Assembly: GCA_949287105.1 (NCBI GenBank)
Contig: CASEFE010000036.1
Coordinates: 1 to 40,865, forward strand
Direction: 5' to 3'
Origin: an uncultured Bacillota bacterium
GTDB lineage: Bacteria > Bacillota > Clostridia > Christensenellales > Borkfalkiaceae
Length of the DNA stretch: 40,865 bases
Shown: positions 32,953 through 40,865 of the stretch, in pieces
Layout: each line of letters begins with the position of its first letter
How positions within the stretch are numbered: position 1 is the first letter of the stretch
The notes under the pieces: model-generated
Database searches by the model: none
What the model was told of the DNA's origin: nothing
What the model saw: the letters and a program-made list of their open reading frames with translations, nothing else
Translations under genes and position numbers: made by a program

Positions 32953-34453
32953 GTTTTTTCCTCCAATTCATACGTAATTCCCGCGCATCAAACAAGCCTA
33001 CAAAAACAGCAAACGCGAGATAAACCAATCCTGCTATTCCAAAAGCGAGCAATACATGGATATTTCCAAACGGATACGCCGTTCCCACCGCAAGGACGGA
33101 GGCAAACGCAAATAAAGCAAAATATCCCAAAGACTGCGTGCGCGTTTTTCTATCTGTTATACTATAATACAAATTGATCAGAAGTGCAACCAAATAACAC
33201 GCCACACACGCGTATGCCGCCCCAAAAATAGAAATTTGCGCGTTTTGCAATAACAATGCTTCCAAAATCAATTTCACCGAAACAGCCGCGGCCATCGCAA
33301 GAGCCGAAATTTTTGCTCTGCCACGACCCGTAAGACACGCCGCAAGCGTCTGCACCAGCGCAAGCAATAGCGAAGAAGGCGCAAGGATCCGCACCAATCG
33401 TACTAAAACTGCCCCATCCGTACCCGTAACCGAAGGGAAGATCAAAGAGCAGATCTGCGGCGCAAACAAAAATAAAAATGCTGCCGCCGGCATCGCAAAA
33501 AACATAGTACACTTGATGGCAAACAATACCCTCTTTTGCCCTTCTTTTTCTTCACCTTTTGCATAATGTGCAGATACCGCCGGCACACTCGCGGCTGCAA
33601 GCCCGTAACAGACAGAAGCAGGCAATCCCGTAAGGGCTGTTGCCGCACCGGAATAAAGCCCATACAGAGTCGTCGCATTCTCCGCATAACGGGAAATCAA
33701 TCGCGTGATCAGAATACTGTCTATTACCCCCGAAAGAGGCAATATTCCCGCCGCTATTGTTACAGGGATCGTTATACGCAAAAGCGCAGATGCTTTCGGG
33801 ATCGCATTGTAATCTACACACAATGCTCTCCTGCCCTGCTGGGTCGCCGCCCGAATGATCATAAAAATGCAGGCCACAATTTCTCCGCTGGTTACGGCAA
33901 GCAAAGTAAAAGCGACGGCCTTATACACGTTTTCACGAAACGTATATGCAAACCAAAGCCCCAGCCCGATTTTTACCGCCTGCTCGACAAGTTCAGAAAT
34001 TGCCGTCGGATAAAAATTACTCCGTCCTTGAAACCAACCGCGAAAACAAGATAACACAGACACAAAAAATACGCTCGGCGCAAGCGTACGGTATGCTGCC
34101 GCTGCGGCGCTTTCCCCTTGTGCCGCGCTCATGAAAGGCGCAAGTAAAAACATGGCAACACTTCCCAACAAACCGATTGCCGAAAAAAGCATCAATGCCT
34201 TTTTTAAGATTGCACCCGTATTTTCCCCCACAGCCTCCGCACGGGAAACCGCTCTCGCAAGCCCCGACGGAATGCCCGTCGCCGAAATCGTTAGAAGCAG
34301 GCAATAAAACGGATATACCATCTGGTAAACCCCCATGCCTTCGCCCCCGAGTATATTTGTCAGCGGTATGCGATAAAACGCACCGAGTATCTTTGCTATA
34401 AGCCCCCCGATCGTCAAAATCAAGGCACCTTTCAAAAATGATTGATTTTTCAT
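32924..34453 (-). CDS. Polysaccharide biosynthesis / SpoVB-MurJ-like lipid flippase (YabM-like)
   Basis: The 509-residue protein has about 14 hydrophobic helices and the MVF/SpoVB family start SFLKGALILTIGGLIAKILGAFYRIPLTNILGGEGMGVYQMVYPFY. Members move lipid-linked cell wall or cortex precursors across the membrane. In this place between spoVT and yabN it matches B. subtilis yabM; sporulation-linked peptidoglycan precursor export is likely. The frame opens at a TTG (34477), but the ATG at 34453 gives the usual N terminus; neither has a clear Shine-Dalgarno, which is unusual among the genes here. Confidence 0.92.
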   Translation of the reverse strand: MKNQSFLKGALILTIGGLIAKILGAFYRIPLTNILGGEGMGVYQMVYPFYCLLLTISATGIPSGLARAVSRAEAVGENTGAILKKALMLFSAIGLLGSVAMFLLAPFMSAAQGESAAAAAYRTLAPSVFFVSVLSCFRGWFQGRSNFYPTAISELVEQAVKIGLGLWFAYTFRENVYKAVAFTLLAVTSGEIVACIFMIIRAATQQGRRALCVDYNAIPKASALLRITIPVTIAAGILPLSGVIDSILITRLISRYAENATTLYGLYSGAATALTGLPASVCYGLAAASVPAVSAHYAKGEEKEGQKRVLFAIKCTMFFAMPAAAFLFLFAPQICSLIFPSVTGTDGAVLVRLVRILAPSSLLLALVQTLAACLTGRGRAKISALAMAAAVSVKLILEALLLQNAQISIFGAAYACVACYLVALLINLYYSITDRKTRTQSLGYFALFAFASVLAVGTAYPFGNIHVLLAFGIAGLVYLAFAVFVGLFDARELRMNWRKKHDHCRRIGE

Positions 34454-34507
34454 ATGTATACACAATATATTTTTCAAAAAATCATATTAAAAACATAGTC
34501 TATGTGC

Positions 34508-34513
34508 TATAAT
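34508..34513 (+). promoter_or_regulatory. -10 element of the YwaF-like gene
   Basis: A perfect TATAAT about 35 nt before the ATG at 34549; the -35 region is poor. Confidence 0.4.
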
Positions 34514-34548
34514 ATATGTGACATTCACATCTTTACCGGAGTTTTTAC

Positions 34549-35424
34549 ATGAGCGGAATCGAAAAAATTCTCATGTTTTTCAGTCAAACAATGAACACAC
34601 CCAAAGAATGGGGTACTTTTCACCTTTCTTGGCTTGCAGTTATGATAGCCATTATGCTATTGCTGTTTATATATTCCAATCAACTTTCAAAAAACCAAAA
34701 TATCGTGAATAATCTGACTTTCGGAATCGGTTGTTTTTTATTGTTATTGGAACTGTTCAAACAAATTTTGTGCAGCCTTCATTTCTCCGAAAACGGAGTT
34801 TACTGGGATTATCCTTGGCAGATCTTTCCCTTCCAGCTTTGTTCCACACCCATATTTGTTTGCCTTCTGTTGCCGTTTCTGCGTGAAGGCCCCCTTCATC
34901 GGGCACTCTGCTGCTTTTTAGGATGTTATGGGTTGCTCGCCGGCTTTTCCGTTATGCTGCGCGCGCAAACCGTTTTCAGCCAATCCATCTTTATGAACAT
35001 CCATACCATGCTTTGGCATATCAGCCTTGTCGTACTCGGAACTTTACAATGGTGCGGCGGCACATTCCGGTTTTATTCCGCCGGAAAACCAGCCCTCTTT
35101 TCCCATTCCCCAAAGCCGAAAGATTTTCGGAACGGTACCTGCGTCTTTGCCGCGTTTTTATGCGGAGCAGTATTCCTGAATGCCGCTTTACCGCAATTTG
35201 CAAACGAAGGTTTCAACATGTTCTTTGTCAGCCCCTATATCCCTTGCGGTACGGCTCAGATCTTCGAAAAATTTTGGAATATCGTTCCTTATTCGGTCTA
35301 TCTTTCTTCTTATGCCTTCGTTCTGATCGCCGGGGCAGGTATCCTGTATGTTGTGATTTCTAATTTTAATACTCGATTCAATCAGACGTGTTCTAATACT
35401 CGATTCAATCAGACGTGGAGTTAA
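34549..35424 (+). CDS. TIGR02206 family membrane protein (YwaF/TMEM164-like)
   Basis: The 291-residue protein has six to seven membrane helices and the family pattern FHLSWLAVM near the start, QIFPFQLCSTPIFVCLLLPF in helix 3 and NIHTMLWHISLVVLG. Function is not established. GGAG stands 7 nt before the ATG. The last 18 codons are two copies of a 9-codon unit (NTRFNQTCS, NTRFNQTWS) created by a tandem DNA repeat after the last helix. It lies opposite to its neighbours, between yabM and spoVT. Confidence 0.85.
   Translation: MSGIEKILMFFSQTMNTPKEWGTFHLSWLAVMIAIMLLLFIYSNQLSKNQNIVNNLTFGIGCFLLLLELFKQILCSLHFSENGVYWDYPWQIFPFQLCSTPIFVCLLLPFLREGPLHRALCCFLGCYGLLAGFSVMLRAQTVFSQSIFMNIHTMLWHISLVVLGTLQWCGGTFRFYSAGKPALFSHSPKPKDFRNGTCVFAAFLCGAVFLNAALPQFANEGFNMFFVSPYIPCGTAQIFEKFWNIVPYSVYLSSYAFVLIAGAGILYVVISNFNTRFNQTCSNTRFNQTWS
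35367..35417 (+). repeat. Tandem 24-bp direct repeat with 27-bp period at the 3' end of the YwaF-like gene
   Basis: Two identical 24-bp copies (35367-35390 and 35394-35417; TAATACTCGATTCAATCAGA plus CGTG) are separated by TTC. The period is a multiple of three, so the frame is kept. Confidence 0.95.
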
Positions 35425-35450
35425 AAGGCGGACCTTTCAGGATCCGCCTT
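35425..35450. terminator. Bidirectional terminator between YwaF-like gene and spoVT
   Basis: AAGGCGGA and TCCGCCTT form an 8-bp stem, extended inside by CCT/AGG; T-rich flanks on both sides. It starts at the stop codon of the plus-strand gene. Confidence 0.8.
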
Positions 35451-35488
35451 ATTTGTTGCCCCGCGTTTCTCTTTGCAATCCTTTTTCA

Positions 35489-36034
35489 TCAGTCAAACTG
35501 ATTGGCAAGGATATCCGCCGTAAGGCGGCATAAATTGATCGCGTCGCTTTCCATACGCGCTCCCTCTTGTGACGACAACAAAGTTACTGCCCCCAAACAA
35601 TCACCGCTGGATACGATCGGAACAATGATCTGCGCGGTCGCACGAAAATCTGCATTGTCTGCAATCGGAACAATATCTCCGCCTTCTGCAAGATTTGCAA
35701 TGTAACTGCGCCTGTCTTTCATAATATTTTCCATCTTTTCAGTAATTTGTTTCCCTGTGAAATCCTTTCTTCCGTCTCCCGCCGCATAGAGAATTTCATC
35801 TGTATCACAAATTACGGCAAGATATCCGCTCAAATCGCTCAAAGACTTCGTCGTCGCTTCCGAAAATTTTTCCAATGTGGCGATCGGCGAATATTTTTTG
35901 AGCATCAACTCATCCCTGTCTGTAAAAATTTCAAGCGGATCTCCGTCTTTCAGGCGAAGCGTACGCCGTATTTCCTTCGGAATAACCACCCTTCCCAATT
36001 CATCAATTCTTCTCACAATTCCGGTTGCCTTCAT
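35489..36034 (-). CDS. spoVT: Stage V sporulation protein T
   Basis: The 181-residue protein has the AbrB-type swapped-hairpin DNA-binding domain (MKATGIVRRIDELGRVVIPKEIRRTLRLKDGDPLEIF) and a GAF-like C-terminal domain (SDLSGYLAVICDTDEILYAAG to SDCLGAVTLLS-type strands), the layout and length of SpoVT. It tunes sigma-G-dependent genes in the forespore. GGGAGG precedes the ATG. A sigma-G-like promoter lies upstream. It is followed on the same strand, beyond the YwaF-like gene, by yabM and yabN as in Bacillus. Confidence 0.95.
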   Translation of the reverse strand: MKATGIVRRIDELGRVVIPKEIRRTLRLKDGDPLEIFTDRDELMLKKYSPIATLEKFSEATTKSLSDLSGYLAVICDTDEILYAAGDGRKDFTGKQITEKMENIMKDRRSYIANLAEGGDIVPIADNADFRATAQIIVPIVSSGDCLGAVTLLSSQEGARMESDAINLCRLTADILANQFD

Positions 36035-36076
36035 AAATTCCTCCCTTTCCGCAATCCTTTTGCGGTTTTACAACGA

Positions 36077-36106
36077 AAGTATGTGCCGTTTTTTTCCGCT
36101 TATTCC
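36077..36106 (-). promoter_or_regulatory. Sigma-G-like promoter of spoVT
   Basis: On the minus strand GGAATA (36101-36106) and CATACTT (36077-36083) are 17 bp apart, close to the sigma-G consensus TGMATA and CATACTA. Known spoVT is sigma-G dependent. Confidence 0.5.
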
Positions 36107-36165
36107 TTGTTTTCACATTTCTTTGGAAAATTTTCCTACTTTAATTTATTGTTTCTCTTTATAAA

Positions 36166-36203
36166 AAAGCAACGCCGGTCGGGAATCCCGACCGGCGCTG
36201 CTT
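36166..36203 (-). terminator. Strong rho-independent terminator of the large secreted-protein gene
   Basis: On the minus strand the arms around CGCCGGTCGGGA pair over 12 bp without mismatch and continue after one mismatch with GCA/TGC and AAA/TTT; the U-run GCTTTTTTATA follows directly. Confidence 0.9.
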
Positions 36204-36276
36204 TGACTTTCATTGATTACTTTCAAAATACCGATTTTCTGTTTTTTAATTATTTTCTGTATTTCTCAATAGATTT

Positions 36277-39200
36277 TTATGAAAAAACCGAAACCCGTTC
36301 GATACAAGTGTATTTAACACCGGCTTTTTCATCGGATATCTGCTTTTCATAGCTATTGGAACTTGCATTTCCGTACATATAAAAACGGAAATCCTGCGTG
36401 CCTGCGGCTATCGTCAACTTGCCCATGTTGGATAATCCCTGATCCTGTGCCTCTTCCGTATTAAAGATCGACAATCCGACTTTATAGCAAGAATAATCAT
36501 TTCGCTCCGAAAGCATACCGTTCATGGAAATTTGTGAATAATTCTTTCCGCCTCCGTACATCGCAATACCGCCATGCACCACTTTTTCACCGTCATATTC
36601 CGCTATCAGATCGCCGTATTTCGTTTTATCGTATCCACAGGCAAACTCTAACATCGCCTTAATATCCAACTTAAACTGCTCCAAGGAAGAATCGATCAAT
36701 GTACTGCTGTCTATTAAATCAATACTCTTCCAATCGTAGATCCGAACATCTTCTTCCATTCGCAAAATCGAAGCAAAAGAAGTACCGCCGACGCCTGCCC
36801 AACCATTGTAGTTCTCTCCGGTCTCCTGTGAATTTTTAAATAATACCGTCCCGGAAAAATTGCTTTCCAATCCTATTGCAAACAATCCGCTCTTTTCAAA
36901 AACACTGTTTTTCAGCGTCACATCCGTCATTACATACATTTTATAAAAATAAGCATCTTCCAGATAGTCGTTTGTCTGCACATTGTAAGGCTTGCCGTTC
37001 TGATCTTTCAGATCCGGTTCCACGCATTTTGCAAGGTCATCGCCAATTGAGCCGCTCGCCCGCAAAGCTCTGTTTGCGCCGATCTTCAATAAAAATTCAC
37101 GCGCCTGCGATAAAATACAGCCTTCGATACGGACATGGATCCGCTCTTCGTCACACCCGATGTTTTGCGTAAGACTATCGATAAAATAGCGATTTCCGTC
37201 CTTATTTCCGCCATACACGCGCATGACCGTTCTGCCGTTTCGGATCCTGCAATTCAACACCTCCGCATCGGAATTGATCTCCAGTGTTGTGCCTACATTG
37301 TTGAGATTTTCCAGCTTATATTGTCCTGTACTTTGATCATACAAAGAGCTGTCACTGCATCCGTAAAGTTCAACATTGTACAAAGTCACACCGTCCGTAC
37401 GCACAAGATAAGCAATGTTGTCTTGCGCGGCAACCGACGCAACTTCACCGAAACTGACTAAATGCAACGGTCCTAAAAATAACTGCGGAACTTCGGCATT
37501 ATCTTTTGCGTTGGTAAAATATTCGGCATTGAGATAATATCCATTCCCGTATACATCATTTTTAAATTCAAGAACGTATTGCACATTCGCTTCTTTTTCA
37601 CGATTCAGGTTCTTATAAAATTCAATATTATAAGTGGATTTCATCGTTCTGAGCATACCTTTTCGCTCTGCCAATGAATACACCGTTCCGTCATTTTTCG
37701 TCCCGAGCATCACGTCTGCACCCAAAACGATCGGCCTTGCACTGTTTGCTGCAAGAAATACTTCGTCGCTTGTCTCCGCCTTTATGCCGTCCTTCACCAC
37801 ATCAAAAGTGACCGCTGTACGAATATTTTGCCCCAGCGAAACATTCGCTTTCCAACTGACGGTGATTGTTGCCTCGCCCGTACCTTTTGCCCGAAGATAA
37901 ACGATTCCATCCTTTTTCACAATTTCTGCGATTGCAGGATCCGAAACCGTAATGTCAAAATCATCCAAAGCGTCGATGCGCTCGGTATTAAAATAAGTAC
38001 GAATATCCAACGCATACGAATATGTCGAGATCGCACCGCCTGCCGCATAAGTGTAGCCCGGTATCGCCGTACGCTTTGCAAGCCCTACATGTGTATCATT
38101 ACCGATCTGTACAGACGTCACAACGGTAACAGCTTCCAGCTCAATTACAATGGGACGGATATTCATGGGAGTTCCGCCCTTGCAAGGTGTTACGATCAAT
38201 GTAAATACTGACGGAACATTCGCCAAAACCGTACAGGAAACCCCGCCTTCATCCACTTCGACCGATACGCCGGAAGCATCGCCTTCCGTTTCAAACAAAA
38301 AAGCGATATTCTCGGCAATCATCAGCGGAACCGCATAAAAAGCGATAGGAACTCCTACAGGTAAAACGGCACTGTTGCCTTGCCCCGGCAAAACAGAACG
38401 CACCGTAAACGCAAATTCACGGAAAGAAAACCGCACCGTTTCGGTTGCTTCATCTCCAGTACCTGCCGTAATCGAACAATCAAATTCAGCGGCGTGTGTT
38501 TCGGGGAATACCACCGAAATTTTATAACAATTTTCCCCTAATTCCTGCACGGAAAAAGTTTCTATATTTTTGTTCTGAGCAAGATCCGGTTTTTGAGGCG
38601 ATTCAACATAAAACTCCGCAGACTTGCTGTCCTCTTCCAAAGATAAAACGGTATTCGATCCCCCGTTTACAGTAATTCCGGAAACAGTTGCCTGTTTTCT
38701 CGATGTGATCGTAGCCTTGCGTACCAGATCACCGTCCACCCCGCCTTTGACCGTAAAAGACAAAACTGTCTCCCCTTCAAAAGGCAATAACACGGTGCCT
38801 GCTTTTTCATCAATCACTGCAAAGCCGCTCTCCACCTTTACTTCTGCAGACGAAAACCCGCCCGGCGTCAACGATGTTTCATATCGGAATTTCCCGGTGG
38901 ATACTTCTGCCACATAACCGTCTTCGCCCGATTCAAATAAATCTTCTTCCCCTACTTCCGAATAAAATGAAACGTCCAGTCCATACGGTTTCGATGAAGA
39001 AACAATAACCGTTATACTATCGGTATAAGCCCCGTCTTTACTGGTAACGACTACGCGTGCACTGCCTACCCGATCAGCCTCAATTCTTCCTGTCTCATCC
39101 ACGGAAACGCCCGAAAATTCTGTTCCTTCCACCTCTTCCACCGAATAGGTGTATTCTTTATTTGATGCGTTTTCAGGCAAAACCTGTGCATCCAACTTAA

Positions 39201-39378
39201 AATCATCCTTGTATTCAGCCAGATCGATGCGAAGCGTATCATCTTCGGGAGCATTCAGGATTTCTATTCCGCTAGCCGAAATCGAAACGCCCAAACTCGC
39301 CACATTCCCGGAAGAAAATACGACAAAAACAAACAGAAGAGGCAATACAAGCATCAGCGCAATGACATTTTTTCTCAA
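36277..39378 (-). CDS. Large secreted protein with Ig-like and beta-helix-like regions
   Basis: I do not recognise a named family. The 1033-residue protein starts with a signal peptide or membrane anchor (MRKNVIALMLVLPLLFVFVV). Residues about 30-130 resemble a Big_2 Ig-like repeat (VSISASGIEILNAP to GRIEADRVGSARVVVTSKDGAYTDSITVIVSS), with similar beta-rich repeats to about 550. The 650-900 region, with VTLYNVELYGCSDSS, AEVLNCRIRNGRTVMRVYGG, IRIEGCIL-type and VTLKNSVFEKSGLFAIGLES turns, looks like a right-handed parallel beta-helix. No LPXTG motif is seen. The start is a TTG at 39378, supported by GGAGG six bases upstream; it overlaps the TGA of the permease gene by four bases, so both are translationally coupled. 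Confidence 0.8.
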   Translation of the reverse strand: MRKNVIALMLVLPLLFVFVVFSSGNVASLGVSISASGIEILNAPEDDTLRIDLAEYKDDFKLDAQVLPENASNKEYTYSVEEVEGTEFSGVSVDETGRIEADRVGSARVVVTSKDGAYTDSITVIVSSSKPYGLDVSFYSEVGEEDLFESGEDGYVAEVSTGKFRYETSLTPGGFSSAEVKVESGFAVIDEKAGTVLLPFEGETVLSFTVKGGVDGDLVRKATITSRKQATVSGITVNGGSNTVLSLEEDSKSAEFYVESPQKPDLAQNKNIETFSVQELGENCYKISVVFPETHAAEFDCSITAGTGDEATETVRFSFREFAFTVRSVLPGQGNSAVLPVGVPIAFYAVPLMIAENIAFLFETEGDASGVSVEVDEGGVSCTVLANVPSVFTLIVTPCKGGTPMNIRPIVIELEAVTVVTSVQIGNDTHVGLAKRTAIPGYTYAAGGAISTYSYALDIRTYFNTERIDALDDFDITVSDPAIAEIVKKDGIVYLRAKGTGEATITVSWKANVSLGQNIRTAVTFDVVKDGIKAETSDEVFLAANSARPIVLGADVMLGTKNDGTVYSLAERKGMLRTMKSTYNIEFYKNLNREKEANVQYVLEFKNDVYGNGYYLNAEYFTNAKDNAEVPQLFLGPLHLVSFGEVASVAAQDNIAYLVRTDGVTLYNVELYGCSDSSLYDQSTGQYKLENLNNVGTTLEINSDAEVLNCRIRNGRTVMRVYGGNKDGNRYFIDSLTQNIGCDEERIHVRIEGCILSQAREFLLKIGANRALRASGSIGDDLAKCVEPDLKDQNGKPYNVQTNDYLEDAYFYKMYVMTDVTLKNSVFEKSGLFAIGLESNFSGTVLFKNSQETGENYNGWAGVGGTSFASILRMEEDVRIYDWKSIDLIDSSTLIDSSLEQFKLDIKAMLEFACGYDKTKYGDLIAEYDGEKVVHGGIAMYGGGKNYSQISMNGMLSERNDYSCYKVGLSIFNTEEAQDQGLSNMGKLTIAAGTQDFRFYMYGNASSNSYEKQISDEKAGVKYTCIERVSVFS

Positions 39379-40865
39379 AACAAACCTCCGCCGCTGAACG
39401 AATAATATTTTTTATCCAGTTTACGCACCAAATACCAATACCCTAAAACCGCCATAATCAATGCAATTCCGCCCGCGATCGTAAATGTCAGGAATGCGTA
39501 TTTTGCGGCAAAACCGCGCAAAGCAAACATCATTCTTACAAATAAAACCGTTCCACCGACCGCAAAGGCTGACAATAACCCGATAACTATTACAGAGCTG
39601 ACCGTATTGCCCGATTCTTTGATTTCACCGTCCGGTTCCGTAGAAAACTTTGCATGATTAAAATCAATTCGCGTAGCAACGCAAACCTGCGCAAACCCAA
39701 ACAAAATCCCTGTAAAAAACAAGAATACGGAATCTATTAAAGATAAATACCCCGTTGCAGACAACAACACAGAACAAAACATCTGCGAAACAGCTGTGAC
39801 GATCATACAAAGCAACACTTTTGAAAAGATCACCGTTTTCGGACTCACCGGCATCGCTTTGACAGAATAAAACATTTTTCCGTCTCTGCTGATGTTCGTT
39901 GTGCAGAACACATTTGCCAACGATCCAAACAACAACATTAAAAATATGGCAAGTTCTCTGTTACAATCCACTGCGATCAATTTGATTGCCAGAGAAGATC
40001 CGATCGACATACAAAAATATACCATAAGCGGCATCACAACCGCCACTGCAAAATACGAAAACATGTAATTGGAAGTGCGGAATATCAGAAGAAATTCTTT
40101 CTTCATGAGCGCTGCCATCGGAGAATGCGCGGCGGAAAGTTCTTTTCTCTTTCCTTTGCCGTATGTGCCGCCAGAAACTCTCGATTGCAAAGACCGCACC
40201 AATAACATCTTGATAGCCAATGCAGATACTGCCGCAAAGACAATCAACAATACCACGATCACAATCAGGCTCACCAACAATTCTCTGCCCAACAGAATAT
40301 TCGCAACCAGATTGGCAGGATATAATACCGCCGTAACAGAAATAATTCCCGATACTACTTTTTCGTTAAAAAAGTATTTCAGGTTGTCGCCGAGCAGCAT
40401 TTCTTTCACTCCTTCCAACAGGTAAGCATACAAAAACAACAACCCTGCGGTTATAAACGTTACCAAAATGAAAGTAAGTGTATATTTGCTTTTCAACGAT
40501 GCGCGAAGCGCATGGATCGGCAGAGCGAGTACAGATGCAATTCCTGCCGAAAACAAAGGCAACAACAGGCAGGCAAGTACTGTAAACACAAAAAAAGATG
40601 CATCCATCTGTACATGTACCGCCACCGTCAGATTGACCGGCAATACTGCCACCGCCGAAAACAAAACTTGCCCCAAATAAATCGAAATAAGCTTTGAAAC
40701 GTAAAGCGTACGCGCGCCGATCGGAAGTGCCGACAAAATTTTCATGTCGTCCGCCGCAAACAACGCACGGTTGATCTGCGAAATTCCGTTGACGATCATA
40801 GCGATCAATATCACCGAATAAACGATCGACAACAATTCAAACAATCGTGCATTCGGATCCGAAAC
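39375..40865 (-). CDS. ABC-2 type transporter permease (5' end outside the window)
   Basis: The protein has about 12 hydrophobic segments in two similar halves, each beginning with a soluble linker (DDMKILSALPIGARTLYVSKL and DGKMFYSVKAMPVSPKTVIFSKV). This doubled linker motif (MKxLxALPI/ MFYSxKAMPVSP) is typical of putative ABC exporter permeases in Firmicutes. The frame is open to the window edge (VSDPNARLFELLS...), so the start codon is not seen. The ATPase gene is probably just outside. Its stop overlaps the TTG start of the large secreted protein, suggesting that the exporter and secreted protein work together. Confidence 0.82.
   Translation of the reverse strand, partial: VSDPNARLFELLSIVYSVILIAMIVNGISQINRALFAADDMKILSALPIGARTLYVSKLISIYLGQVLFSAVAVLPVNLTVAVHVQMDASFFVFTVLACLLLPLFSAGIASVLALPIHALRASLKSKYTLTFILVTFITAGLLFLYAYLLEGVKEMLLGDNLKYFFNEKVVSGIISVTAVLYPANLVANILLGRELLVSLIVIVVLLIVFAAVSALAIKMLLVRSLQSRVSGGTYGKGKRKELSAAHSPMAALMKKEFLLIFRTSNYMFSYFAVAVVMPLMVYFCMSIGSSLAIKLIAVDCNRELAIFLMLLFGSLANVFCTTNISRDGKMFYSVKAMPVSPKTVIFSKVLLCMIVTAVSQMFCSVLLSATGYLSLIDSVFLFFTGILFGFAQVCVATRIDFNHAKFSTEPDGEIKESGNTVSSVIVIGLLSAFAVGGTVLFVRMMFALRGFAAKYAFLTFTIAGGIALIMAVLGYWYLVRKLDKKYYSFSGGGLF

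Noticed and set aside
1..40865. CRISPR arrays, tRNA, rRNA, insertion sequences, riboswitches
   Set aside because: No spaced repeat array, no cloverleaf ending in TTCRANNC/CCA, no transposase motif and no leader fold that I could recognise; the only direct repeats found are the short regulator sites and the 24-bp tandem copy.

Overview
The window looks like a chromosomal segment of an anaerobic, endospore-forming member of the Clostridia. Support: spoIIID and spoVT orthologs, the spoVT-yabM-yabN gene order, two oxygen-sensitive glycyl radical enzymes (GREs) with radical-SAM activases, a 2-hydroxyacyl-CoA dehydratase activase-type protein, Gram-positive AGGAGG ribosome binding sites and a moderately AT-rich composition. 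No rRNA, tRNA, CRISPR array, transposase or phage gene was seen. Nearly all genes lie on the minus strand; five plus-strand genes are three regulators that stand divergent to operons, one membrane protein and one more AraC-type regulator of the same kind (two AraC and one DeoR are the divergent regulators; a further AraC gene is on the minus strand).

Layout. 1-1303: 5' part of a BadF/BadG-type ATPase, then spoIIID with a sigma-E-like promoter. 1518-8931: a tightly coupled glycan-degradation operon read from right to left: GH20 beta-N-acetylhexosaminidase, a clan GH-A (GH5-like) hydrolase, a NodB/GH57-like barrel protein of unknown specificity, a GH78 alpha-L-rhamnosidase and an AraC regulator; three of the joints are 1-nt gaps or ATGA overlaps. 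9391-13975: a CUT1 sugar ABC importer (binding lipoprotein and two permeases, no ATPase) followed by an N-acetylhexosamine 1-kinase (nahK). A divergent AraC gene (14319-15173) sits beyond an activator-type promoter with two repeats 21 bp apart.

15444-20631: operon of a short GRE activase, a 799-aa GRE, an SDR oxidoreductase and L-rhamnose isomerase, divergent from a DeoR repressor. A perfect 11-bp inverted repeat overlaps a consensus promoter between them. 21733-26786: second GRE operon (657-aa GRE, ferredoxin-type activase, and a 709-aa TIM-barrel-like protein with two N-terminal HTH-like segments), divergent from an AraC gene, with three phased 13-bp repeats between them.

27878-36034: acyl-CoA synthetase plus DUF1624 membrane acyltransferase-like protein; dus, yabN(mazG), yabM (SpoVB/MurJ-like flippase), a plus-strand TIGR02206/YwaF-like membrane protein and spoVT with a sigma-G-like promoter. 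36277-40865: a 1033-aa secreted Ig-like/beta-helix protein translationally coupled to an ABC-2 type permease that runs off the window.

Taken together, the central 25 kb reads as an accessory glycan island: glycans containing rhamnose and N-acetylhexosamine are imported and trimmed, HexNAc is phosphorylated by NahK, and rhamnose is isomerised and probably sent through GRE chemistry. No rhamnulokinase or rhamnulose-1-phosphate aldolase is present in the window, so the route for rhamnulose is open. The GRE1 operon and the GRE2 operon are the best candidates for an undescribed system.
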